From assembly GCA_012522255.1 (NCBI GenBank), contig JAAYKT010000412.1:1-12820 (forward strand): DNA of 12,820 nt. The letters run 5' to 3'. This DNA comes from Clostridiales bacterium. Its GTDB lineage: Bacteria; Bacillota; Clostridia; Lutisporales; Lutisporaceae. This document shows positions 6,876-12,820 of the stretch, one piece after another; within the stretch, counting starts at the first letter, position 1, and the number at the start of each line of letters is the position of its first letter. Both the position numbers and the translations under genes were made by a program. Below the pieces are notes generated by a model. The model saw only the letters and a program-made list of their open reading frames with translations, did not search any database and was not told where the DNA came from.

Positions 6876-7289
6876 ATGAAAATTGTTGATATAAAAGTTA
6901 AAGATGCCAAAGGCAGTATAATTCATTTAGAACAAGCAACTTTGATTAAAGACGTAGGCATCAAGGGGGATATAAATGCAAAGGGTGGAGACAGGCAAAT
7001 ATCCATCCTTAATTATAATACAAAAGAAAGTATAGAAGAGCTTAAACATATGGGGCTTTGCATCCCAAAGTTTTTTGAGAATTTTATAGTAGAAGGATTG
7101 GATATATCACAAATCAGCGTAGGTCAAAAACTGCATTTTGGGGATTCAATTATAGAAATAACCCAAATCGGAAAAGAGTGCTTCTCAAACTGCCGTTTGG
7201 TGCAATCGGGAAAAATCTGTGATCTTGCAACGGAAACAATCTTTGCCAAAGTAGTCAAAACAGGAACATGCCAGGCAACAACTGTCTAA
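6876..7289 (+). CDS. MOSC-domain protein, 3' end replaced by a repeat element
   Basis: 137 residues from ATG 6876. The GIKGDINAKGGDRQISIL stretch (28-45) and F-ENF-VEGLDI (about 67-77) are typical of stand-alone MOSC proteins. ITQIGKECFSNC holds C102 and C106, followed by C115 and TIFAKVVKTG (121-130). MOSC domains bind molybdenum/tungsten cofactor or carry sulfur to it; location right after tupABC and before AOR suggests a role in tungsten-cofactor handling. The usual final strand (a GGKIKVGDEIEVI-like tail, from memory) is missing. Residues C132-V137 are translated from a repeat beginning at 7269. The gene is thus about 10-12 residues short and may be impaired. No strong Shine-Dalgarno is seen; a TTG at 6858 is an alternative start. 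Confidence 0.8.
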   Translation: MKIVDIKVKDAKGSIIHLEQATLIKDVGIKGDINAKGGDRQISILNYNTKESIEELKHMGLCIPKFFENFIVEGLDISQISVGQKLHFGDSIIEITQIGKECFSNCRLVQSGKICDLATETIFAKVVKTGTCQATTV

Positions 7290-7307
7290 TTATCGTGCCT
7301 GGCACCA
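7269..7307 (+). repeat. REP-like repeat, copy 1
   Basis: TGCCAGGCA (7269-7277) and TGCCTGGCA (7296-7304) form a 9-bp hairpin. Positions 7280-7307 match 7821-7848 at 26 of 28 bases in the same orientation. The copy supplies the last six codons and stop of the MOSC gene. I recall similar GTGCCTGGCAC elements scattered in clostridial genomes; no transposase is present here. Confidence 0.8.
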
Positions 7308-7311
7308 CAAA

Positions 7312-7542
7312 CTATAAACCAAGCAAAATACGTATTCTATCTTCTATTTCTGCTATTATCTTAACAGGCACACTTCCATAACGTTCCAATAATCGTTCTT
7401 TGGATATTGAACGAATATCCTCGCATTTTGCATAACTTGTTTAGTTTAAACTCCCTATGGGAGGATTTATACTAACATACAATGGAATTCCTTTATTTTT
7501 TGTGGTAATAGGAATAACCCAGGTTCTTTCGCATTTGTCAGA
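7312..7542 (-). pseudogene. MazF/PemK-family toxin, C-terminal remnant with in-frame stop
   Basis: Reading the minus strand from 7542 gives CERTWVIPITTKNKGIPLYV, then INPPIGSLN, a TAA stop (7443-7441), then YAKCEDIRSISKERLLERYG and ending EIEDRIRILLGL before TAG (7314-7312). This is the C-terminal two thirds of a MazF-type mRNA interferase: the PIT core strand, the PP-G-L turn and the CEDIRSISKERL helix region are all recognisable. The N-terminus, including the catalytic start, is gone, and the stop replaces a residue commonly Lys (AAA to TAA). No antitoxin gene remains. The break at about 7540 coincides with the end of the M24 fragment, so this is a deletion or rearrangement joint. Confidence 0.75.
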
Positions 7543-7805
7543 TTACGATTATATCCTTGGAATACTTGCTAAGCGTTACCCCGCCGCTGTCGCCCACAAC
7601 CACTACATCCTCAACTCTGATAAGAAGCTTATCATCAATAATGATGGAAGGTTCAACAGTAAAAGTCATATTCTTTTTTAATAATTCCTTATAACCCGGC
7701 ATAAGATACGGATATTCGTGAACATCCCGCCCAATGGAATGATGACCCAATCTATGGCGAAAACCGTTTCCATAAATCCCTCGCTCTTCTAAAGATAGAG
7801 GCATA
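7538..7805 (-). pseudogene. M24-family (Xaa-Pro dipeptidase-like) metallopeptidase, C-terminal remnant
   Basis: The minus strand encodes the end of a pita-bread peptidase: RHRLGHHSIGRDVHEYPYL, then NMTFTVEPSIII, then IRVEDVVVVGDSGGVTL and a natural TGA at 7540-7538. These match the family blocks GHGIG-x-HE, G-x-x-x-T-x-EP and R-x-ED, with the His and two Glu metal ligands kept. The upstream half with both metal-binding Asp residues is missing. An ATG at 7849 opens the same frame, but those residues (VPGTTVRQ) are translated from the repeat at 7821-7848, so it is not a real start. Non-functional remnant. Confidence 0.75.
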
Positions 7806-7820
7806 GCCGAGAATCGTAAT

Positions 7821-7848
7821 AACTGTCTAACTGTCGTGCCTGGCACCA
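7821..7848 (+). repeat. REP-like repeat, copy 2
   Basis: Direct copy of 7280-7307, differing at two of 28 bases. Between the copies lie only the two gene remnants, so about 540 bp of debris is bracketed by the same element. The 3' end of the 76-codon ORF (7851) abuts it. Confidence 0.8.
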
Positions 7849-7850
7849 TA

Positions 7851-8081
7851 TCATTTTTTTAACAAAGACAATGGCACACAGTATTTAGAATAAATCCTTC
7901 CTTTATCATCAATAAAGCTACCATTATTATCATTATCATTATCATTAACCATAACCGTAGCCCTTTTATTTATATTATCATTTAGAATGTTTTTAGAATT
8001 TTGTTTAAGTAACCCGGAAACCCCACCACGTTTTCTTCTTATATCTTTTTTATTTAGTTTTTTTTGTAATATATCAATCAT
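7851..8081 (-). CDS. Unrecognised small basic protein, possibly truncated
   Basis: 76 codons from ATG 8081-8079 to TGA 7853-7851. The N-terminus MIDILQKKLNKKDIRRKRGG is strongly basic; an Asn/Asp run (NDNDNDNN, about 46-53) follows, then FIDDKGRIYSKYC and a Lys-Lys end. I recognise no family. It is probably transcribed, since a near-consensus promoter lies 40 nt upstream (8121-8149) and AGGG stands 8 nt before the ATG. The stop lies 3 nt from a repeat copy, so the original gene may have been longer and cut by that element. The Asn/Asp run comes from a 6-nt tandem repeat, which may vary in length. Function unknown. Confidence 0.4.
   Translation of the reverse strand: MIDILQKKLNKKDIRRKRGGVSGLLKQNSKNILNDNINKRATVMVNDNDNDNNGSFIDDKGRIYSKYCVPLSLLKK
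7926..7947. repeat. Hexanucleotide tandem repeat (ATTATC), 3.7 copies
   Basis: 22 bp with an exact 6-nt period. It encodes the Asn-Asp run of the small ORF on the minus strand. Six-base units keep the frame, so copy changes would alter linker length only. Confidence 0.7.
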
Positions 8082-8120
8082 GTAGTAACCCTTGATACAT
8101 CCTTTTCATGTTGTTGTTTT

Positions 8121-8149
8121 AGTATACACTTATTGTGGTATTGTTTCAA
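8121..8149 (-). promoter_or_regulatory. Sigma-A promoter of the 76-codon ORF
   Basis: On the minus strand: TTGAAA (8149-8144), a 17-nt spacer, TATACT (8126-8121). A start near 8114 gives a 33-nt leader. The remainder of 8150-8244 shows no supported feature. Confidence 0.6.
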
Positions 8150-8244
8150 TTCTCACCGTTTCAGGAAACTTTTATTTTTGGTACAACACCCATATAGATG
8201 AGGGTATTATTTACAACAAAGAACTTTTTCTATGTAAAATAAAT

Positions 8245-8273
8245 TTGCCGATTTAGGTAAAATATGTTACTAT
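8245..8273 (+). promoter_or_regulatory. Promoter of the AOR leader
   Basis: TTGCCG (8245-8250), 17 nt, TACTAT (8268-8273). The predicted start near 8280 is about 11 nt before the riboswitch P1 stem, the same geometry as in the tup leader. Confidence 0.6.
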
Positions 8274-8290
8274 ATTCCTAATAAAATAGT

Positions 8291-8391
8291 ACTCCGATTT
8301 TATGTTTCCAGCATAAATTATTCTTATCAAGGAAATATAAAACGTTAGGGTAAAAAAGTAATTTTTTAGCCTGCCAATATTGCAAAGGGGT
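8291..8391 (+). ncRNA. Divergent Moco/Tuco-family riboswitch aptamer controlling the AOR gene
   Basis: Element by element it repeats the tup aptamer. P1 is ACTCC (8291-8295) with GGGGT (8387-8391), including one G-U pair; a GA linker follows. P2 is TTTTAT (8298-8303) with ATAAAA (8337-8342), enclosing TTTCC/GGAAA (8305-8309/8331-8335). After a 5-nt linker (CGTTA) comes GGG, then TAAAAAA-GTAA-TTTTTTA (8351-8368) with a GNRA loop. The end reads GCCTGCC, AATATT, GCAAAG. Compared with tup, the TCC/GGA pair becomes TGC/GCA (8372-8374/8382-8384), a compensatory change. The sequences are otherwise very different, so the shared plan is not a recent duplication. A plain consensus search could miss this copy. 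The ligand is probably tungsten cofactor. Confidence 0.75.
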
Positions 8392-8426
8392 TTTCTCTTA
8401 TCTTGGATTGAGAAAATTCCTTTTTT
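8386..8426 (+). terminator. Intrinsic terminator in the AOR leader, overlapping riboswitch P1
   Basis: AGGGGTTTTCTC (8386-8397) pairs over 12 bp (two G-U) with GAGAAAATTCCT (8410-8421), then T's to 8426. Its 5' arm contains GGGGT (8387-8391), the 3' strand of P1. P1 and the full terminator exclude each other, so ligand binding should allow readthrough and turn AOR on. It lies about 90 nt before the ATG. Confidence 0.75.
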
Positions 8427-8445
8427 GTTTTCAATTATAGGCTTG

Positions 8446-8477
8446 TAAGGATATCAGCTGTAGGATTAATATCCTTA
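8446..8477. repeat. 9-bp inverted repeat downstream of the AOR leader terminator
   Basis: TAAGGATAT (8446-8454) and ATATCCTTA (8469-8477) are perfect reverse complements around a 14-nt loop. It lies between terminator and Shine-Dalgarno (AAGGAGGG, 8506-8513). It could be an mRNA hairpin or an operator for a second promoter; TTGTAA (8443-8448) and TTAATA (8466-8471) are spaced 17 nt apart over it. Confidence 0.4.
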
Positions 8478-8518
8478 TAAATAAATACATGCAAATATAA
8501 TATTAAAGGAGGGTCACT

Positions 8519-10363
8519 ATGAACACTATCACAGGTAAAATTCTGAGAGTTAATCTGACGGACAAAACTACCAAAGTCATGGAGATTAGCGAGGAGTGGA
8601 AGAACTTATATATTGGCGGTGAAGGGTTGGCTGCTAAAATACTCTATGACGAAATGGAGCCGGGGATGGATCCTTTTGATGAGAAAAACCTGCTTATCTT
8701 TGCGGCAGGGCCTCTGACTGGTACGAAAGCACCTTGTTCCGGACGACTATGTGTAGGTTTCAAATCCCCTCTGACCGGCACCATCGGGCTTAGTAACTCC
8801 GGAGGGCATTTTACACCTATGATTAAACGCTCAGGCTGGGACGCTGTGGTCATCAAAGGAAAAAGCGAAACCCCTGTATATCTCTATATAAATGATGACA
8901 AAGTGGAATTCAAGGATGCCGCACATTTATGGGGTAAGGACGTAACTTATACGGAAGATAAAATAAGAGCAGAATTGGACAATCCGAGAGTCAGAATTGC
9001 AAACATTGGCCCGGCAGGTGAAAACTTAGTATTAATGTCCGCCATAATGATTGATAAAAGTAGGGCTGCAGGGCGAGGGTCTCCCGGTGCAATTATGGGC
9101 AGCAAAAACCTGAAAGCTGTTGCTGTCTATAGTGCAAATAAAATAGAAGTAGCAGATAGAGATAAAATGGATGAGTTCGCAAAACAAGCACGAAAAGAAT
9201 TGGATGATGAAGCCTTTGTAAGAGAAGAGTTAAAGCCATTCGGTACTTCTTCCTTCACTGATTCCATAAATGCTTTGGGGCTTTTACCTACAAAAAATTG
9301 GCAATATACCACTTTTGACAGGATGGATAAACTTGGTCATGCTGCATATCATGAAACCTTAAAAGTTAAACCATGGGCCTGTTTTGGCTGCCCTATAGCA
9401 TGCGGAAGAGAAGTAGAAATCCTTGAGGGTGAGTTTAAAGGGGATGTCGGTGCGGGCCCGGAGTATGAAACTATAGGTGCTTTTGGCTCCAAATGCTATA
9501 TTGATGATTTAAACGCAATTACTAAAGGTAATTTTATGTGCGATGCAATGGGTCTTGATACAATCTCAGTAGGGCAAACTATAGCCTCTGCTATGGAATG
9601 GTATGAAAAAGGATTAATTGATAAAGAGACAACAGGCGGAATTGATCTATCCTTTGGAAATTCTAATTCCTTATTAAAAATGATTGAAATGATTGCAAAA
9701 AGAGAAGGATATGGCAATATATTAGCTAATGGCTCGTTAAGAGCGGCAAAAACCATAGGAGAAGAAGCGGAAAAATATATATTTACAGTAAAAGGCATGG
9801 AGCTTGCATCCTGCGGAGTCAGAGCCAGTAAAGGCGAATCCCTGTCCCACCTTATTTCTGCGAGAGGTGCGGATCATTTAAGGCCTTATGCCTCAGTAAT
9901 AGATGCCTTCGGGTATATAGAACCGGAACTGGGAATCAACGAAAAAGTGTCTCCTTTTGAAGATGAGAATAAATGGTGGGTAAAGCCCTTTATGGAGCTT
10001 TCAATGATGACAAATCTTTTAGGGGTATGTCTTTTTGCCAGCATAACGCTTGCAGTCAAAGGCCATACTTGGACGGAACTTTATAATGCAGCGACGGGAG
10101 AAAACAAAACCTTTGAAGAAATGATGGAAGCGGCTGAGAGAGTAATTAACCTGGAAAGACTTTTTAACGAAAGAGAAGGTTTTAGCAGAAAAGATGAAAA
10201 GTTACCCATAAGACTAAGAACAGAGCCGGCTCCCGATGGTCTCGGCAAAGGTCATGTTGCAAATGAAGAAATAATGCTGGATGAATTTTATGAAAGTATG
10301 GGCTGGGATATAAAAACCGGCTCGCCAACTGAAGAAACTTTAAATCGATTATATTTAAAATAA
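8519..10363 (+). CDS. aor: Tungsten-containing aldehyde:ferredoxin oxidoreductase
   Basis: 614 residues, typical for AOR. It oxidises aldehydes to carboxylates with ferredoxin (or the reverse) using a tungsten bis-pyranopterin and one [4Fe-4S] cluster, in the cytoplasm. The N-terminal domain carries GGEGLAAKILYDE, then AAGPLTGTKAPCSGR and SNSGGHFTP, and later GPAGENLV and SRAAGRGSPGAIMGSKNLKA (pterin-binding region). Cluster cysteines are C288, C291 and C295 (WACFGCPIACGRE) and C504 (LLGVCLF). ISARGADHLRP lies in the second cofactor-binding domain. An AAGGAGGG site lies 5 nt before the ATG. It appears monocistronic, with no ferredoxin-like partner adjacent. Tungstate uptake genes and a MOSC gene lie just upstream, and the leader riboswitch links expression to cofactor. 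Which aldehyde it uses cannot be told from sequence; amino-acid-derived aldehydes are plausible in a fermenter. Confidence 0.93.
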   Translation: MNTITGKILRVNLTDKTTKVMEISEEWKNLYIGGEGLAAKILYDEMEPGMDPFDEKNLLIFAAGPLTGTKAPCSGRLCVGFKSPLTGTIGLSNSGGHFTPMIKRSGWDAVVIKGKSETPVYLYINDDKVEFKDAAHLWGKDVTYTEDKIRAELDNPRVRIANIGPAGENLVLMSAIMIDKSRAAGRGSPGAIMGSKNLKAVAVYSANKIEVADRDKMDEFAKQARKELDDEAFVREELKPFGTSSFTDSINALGLLPTKNWQYTTFDRMDKLGHAAYHETLKVKPWACFGCPIACGREVEILEGEFKGDVGAGPEYETIGAFGSKCYIDDLNAITKGNFMCDAMGLDTISVGQTIASAMEWYEKGLIDKETTGGIDLSFGNSNSLLKMIEMIAKREGYGNILANGSLRAAKTIGEEAEKYIFTVKGMELASCGVRASKGESLSHLISARGADHLRPYASVIDAFGYIEPELGINEKVSPFEDENKWWVKPFMELSMMTNLLGVCLFASITLAVKGHTWTELYNAATGENKTFEEMMEAAERVINLERLFNEREGFSRKDEKLPIRLRTEPAPDGLGKGHVANEEIMLDEFYESMGWDIKTGSPTEETLNRLYLK

Positions 10364-10367
10364 TCTG

Positions 10368-10407
10368 TGCATAATGAGAGGAGACTGCGGTCTCCTCTCA
10401 TTATGTA
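10368..10407 (+). repeat. Long perfect hairpin after the AOR gene
   Basis: CATAATGAGAGGAGAC (10370-10385) pairs perfectly with its complement at 10390-10405 around loop TGCG, extendable by two more pairs. It starts 5 nt after the stop codon. There is no T-run, so it is probably an mRNA-stabilising or partial terminator structure rather than a classic terminator. Confidence 0.75.
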
Positions 10408-10453
10408 AGATGGCTGTGTTAGAAACTATGGGTAGTGTCGAATAGTTTGTGTA

Positions 10454-10480
10454 TGGCTCTTCCGAGCCAAGGATTTTTTT
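10454..10480 (+). terminator. Candidate intrinsic terminator downstream of AOR
   Basis: TGGCTC (10454-10459), loop TTCC, GAGCCA (10464-10469), then AGGA and seven T's (10474-10480). Orientation suits AOR readthrough past the long hairpin. The 4-nt gap before the T-run makes it less than ideal. Confidence 0.5.
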
Positions 10481-10502
10481 AATCTTCCGAATCAGTAAAC
10501 TG

Positions 10503-12641
10503 TCAATAACCAGCTTCCATCATACCCACAGCAATTTTAAAAGCTTGCTCTCTTGTTGCCCTGCCATAGTTTTCTCCACGGCCTTCTTCATATTTCGGTG
10601 CAAAAATATTATTTCCTATACCGTTTAAAATCCCTGATTTTGCCATGAAGTAAACGGCATTCTTTGCCCAAGGGCTTATAGAACCATCATCAGCAAATCT
10701 TTCTACTCCCTCAATGTCCAAAGGCGCATCATATATCTTCTCATACACTCTGCCAAGCATTGTACTGGCTTGCTCTCTTGTCAAAATCTCATTTGGAGCG
10801 AAAAGCCCATCCCCCACGCCCGTGACTATTCCAAGATTGTATGCCTTGGTCACATATTCGTCATCTATATCCGCAAAAGGTGATTCCCCTGTTTTTTTTA
10901 TCTTTTCCCCGCTTAAATGTTCATATAGCATTACGGAAAGGGCACTGAATTCTCTTCTTGTGATTCCTTTTGTCATATCTTTATTTAAAAGCAATTCCGG
11001 TATTATATTCAACACATCTGCTTTATCCAACCATTCTATTGCCCAGTCCGATGCATTTAGCCATTTGTCATCTCTTTTATTGCGATATCCAAAAAGGCTT
11101 TTTATGGTGCCATCGGAAAAAGTCGGAATTCCTGTACCGTACCATTTCAAATACTCTCCACTCTGAATGTTAACCCAAACATTTAGAGCTTCTGTGATAT
11201 CATTATATGCTTTGCCACTAATATTAACATTTCGTGATAGTCTACCGTTATCCGGGTTAAAAGATGATGTTGTAGGCTGTTCTTTAATTAAAAGAGGAAA
11301 AGGTAGTATGCCCTTTTGCCAATATCCGTAATTCATGGACTTTGTATTTTCACCGGGTCTGATATTGGTAAAAGCTTCACTGTCTACTTCTTTTAGAGCT
11401 CCTTCCTTTCGTTTGACACTGCCGCTGTTATAAAAATTATCTGCCGTTGTTAAATTTCCTACTATTCCCGATGTATACAGTTCAGAATCTTTGATAGGTG
11501 AAATACTATAAACATTTCCCCTATTGTATACATTAGCAATATATGCTTCCCGCCCATCGGCAGCTATTATCCCTGCAGTATAGTGTATCCCTCCGTCTCT
11601 CCCTTCTATATTGCCTTCATTGCCGCCATTGGTTACTTTGCAATGCTCACCAATACCTATTAGTCCTCCCGCTGCTACTTCTACTTTTTGTTTTTTTATA
11701 CTGGATGGAAAACTAATAAAAACTCTTCCTTTATTGACCGCTTTATCTAAATTTGAGTTTCTCAGCTCTCCCACAATGCCGCCGGCAGATGCATGTCCTT
11801 CATTACCGGATAATCCTCTTACCTCTATTTTTATATCCCCTTGGTTTAATACACTATACAGCTGGGGACCAAACCCATGTACCCCTGCTATTCCTCCGGC
11901 CCTTATCATTCCGTCAACAATCCCTGTTATTGTACCCGTGTTTGTCATATAGGATAATTCTGTCGTATGATTGTGGCTTTGCCCCAGCACTCCACCTAAA
12001 TAAATATAGCTTTTACCTGAGGCATTCAAATAAATCGATGCCTCATTTTTGATATTATTAAAACTACCTCTGCCAAAGCCTATAGCACCACCAACAAAAA
12101 TCTCCTGTAATGACTCAATATCCAAATTGATATTTCCTTTGGTTTTGCAATCAACTACCGTACCTTCACAGTTTGAAGCGACAAGTCCAAAATAAATATT
12201 ATCCGTGCTCCTCACTCTTTTATTGATTATTCCTGTTACCGAAAGGTTTTTTATAATAGCATCCTGATCCACTTTGCCAAAAAGCCCTAAATATTTTCCA
12301 TCCGCCATATTTCTTATAGTTATATTCTTGCCTCTGCCGTCAAACACACCTTTGAAACCGTCCTGTCCAGAGCATATAGGTGTCCATATATTTTCACCTA
12401 AATCTATATCCCCGGTTATTTGAAAGTAATCACTCTTATAACCGTTATCCGACAAAAATACCTCTGATAAATCCATTAAATCTTTTACATTAGAAATCAA
12501 AAAAGGTTTTTCCTCTGTCCCATCTCCACCACTAAATTTTTCAAATTTTTCTTCCCCTATGGCATAACCTTGAAAAAAACAAACAGATAATATTAAAGCA
12601 AGAATCAATAAAATTGAAACTTTTCTGTGGCTTTTATACAT
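10503..12641 (-). CDS. Secreted surface protein with GLUG-type repeats and three C-terminal SLH domains
   Basis: 712 residues from ATG 12641-12639. The start has GGGGGGAT about 8 nt upstream and gives a clean signal peptide: basic MYKSHRK, then hydrophobic VSILLILALILSVCFF. A GTG at 12659 would add six residues. The middle (about 70-430) is rich in beta-strand repeats with GG-x-x-G turns: GGAIGFGRG, GGVLGQSHN, GGIAGVHGFG, GGIVGELRN and GGLIGIGEH, resembling the GLUG motif of bacterial adhesins and peptidases. Residues from about 532 to the end form three SLH domains, with WAIEWLDKADVL, FADIDDEYVTKAYNLGIVTG and FADDGSISPWAKNAVYFMAK as their starts, anchoring the protein to pyruvylated cell-wall polymer. 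The last SLH contains an extra Glu/Gly-rich insertion (YEEGRGENYGR). No catalytic domain is visible; likely adhesin or S-layer-associated protein. It converges on AOR and appears unrelated to the metal genes. Confidence 0.85.
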   Translation of the reverse strand: MYKSHRKVSILLILALILSVCFFQGYAIGEEKFEKFSGGDGTEEKPFLISNVKDLMDLSEVFLSDNGYKSDYFQITGDIDLGENIWTPICSGQDGFKGVFDGRGKNITIRNMADGKYLGLFGKVDQDAIIKNLSVTGIINKRVRSTDNIYFGLVASNCEGTVVDCKTKGNINLDIESLQEIFVGGAIGFGRGSFNNIKNEASIYLNASGKSYIYLGGVLGQSHNHTTELSYMTNTGTITGIVDGMIRAGGIAGVHGFGPQLYSVLNQGDIKIEVRGLSGNEGHASAGGIVGELRNSNLDKAVNKGRVFISFPSSIKKQKVEVAAGGLIGIGEHCKVTNGGNEGNIEGRDGGIHYTAGIIAADGREAYIANVYNRGNVYSISPIKDSELYTSGIVGNLTTADNFYNSGSVKRKEGALKEVDSEAFTNIRPGENTKSMNYGYWQKGILPFPLLIKEQPTTSSFNPDNGRLSRNVNISGKAYNDITEALNVWVNIQSGEYLKWYGTGIPTFSDGTIKSLFGYRNKRDDKWLNASDWAIEWLDKADVLNIIPELLLNKDMTKGITRREFSALSVMLYEHLSGEKIKKTGESPFADIDDEYVTKAYNLGIVTGVGDGLFAPNEILTREQASTMLGRVYEKIYDAPLDIEGVERFADDGSISPWAKNAVYFMAKSGILNGIGNNIFAPKYEEGRGENYGRATREQAFKIAVGMMEAGY

Positions 12642-12660
12642 TTCGCTATCCCCCCACACT

Positions 12661-12820
12661 TTTATAAAACCATGATCATTTAACGTAAAGATACAATTAA
12701 TTTTAATGAATATTGAAAACTTCTAATGTTGTATTGTATTGCTTATATTATGGAAATTAATTTCCTTTTTTATAGAATAACACAATAAATGATTAGATTA
12801 TAGACAAAGAAAAAAATCTC
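12661..12820. other. Upstream region of the SLH gene
   Basis: No gene is visible. GGAAATTAATTTCC (12752-12765) is a perfect palindrome followed on the plus strand by six T's (12766-12771), which could end a plus-strand transcript. On the minus strand TTTACG, 17 nt, TATAAA is a weak promoter match close to the SLH start, though it would leave a very short leader. Confidence 0.3.

Noticed and set aside
7538..7849. Intact 103-residue M24 protein starting at 7849
   Set aside because: The first residues are translated from the repeat element and the N-terminal half of the catalytic domain is missing.
8143..8169. GTTTCAATTC...GAAAC resembling a CRISPR repeat end
   Set aside because: Only one copy; no spacers, no second repeat and no cas gene nearby. 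Part of it is the -35 region of the small ORF promoter.

Overview
The window is low-GC DNA with strong Shine-Dalgarno sites and sigma-A type promoters (17-nt spacers). It encodes an S-layer-homology surface protein, a selenium-trait locus and a tungsten enzyme. Together these suggest an anaerobic Gram-positive bacterium of the Clostridia/Tissierellia type, probably an amino-acid or peptide fermenter. This is inferred from gene content; no marker gene for taxonomy is present.

Layout. (1) 1-3205 is a selenium locus: a divergent, partial YedE-type selenium transporter (minus strand), a selenium-associated class V aminotransferase/cysteine desulfurase, and a LysR regulator. Their shared promoter region holds a 10-bp inverted repeat. 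(2) 3463-4212 is an ArsM-like SAM methyltransferase with an in-frame UGA exactly where the family has its conserved metalloid-binding Cys. A SECIS-like hairpin follows 20 nt later, so I read it as a 249-residue selenoprotein rather than a truncated gene. (3) 4364-6824 is a tungstate ABC transporter operon (tupABC) behind a Moco/Tuco-family riboswitch with an intrinsic terminator. (4) 6876-7289 is a MOSC-domain protein whose 3' end has been replaced by a repeat element. (5) 7269-8081 is a scar region: two 28-nt near-identical direct repeats bracket the decayed 3' ends of a MazF/PemK toxin gene and an M24 peptidase gene, followed by an unrecognised 76-codon ORF with its own promoter. (6) 8245-10363 is a tungsten aldehyde:ferredoxin oxidoreductase (AOR) behind a second, more divergent riboswitch of the same family. 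(7) 10503-12641 (minus) is a secreted GLUG-repeat/SLH surface protein.

How it fits together. Selenium uptake and mobilisation sit next to a predicted Sec-containing methyltransferase. Tungstate uptake, a MOSC protein and AOR form a tungsten-cofactor module. The most interesting reading is that one aptamer fold is used twice with opposite output. In the tup leader, ligand binding should release the terminator (uptake OFF). In the AOR leader, ligand binding should consume the terminator's 5' arm (enzyme ON). The structures were derived by hand; no folding, alignment or database search was run.
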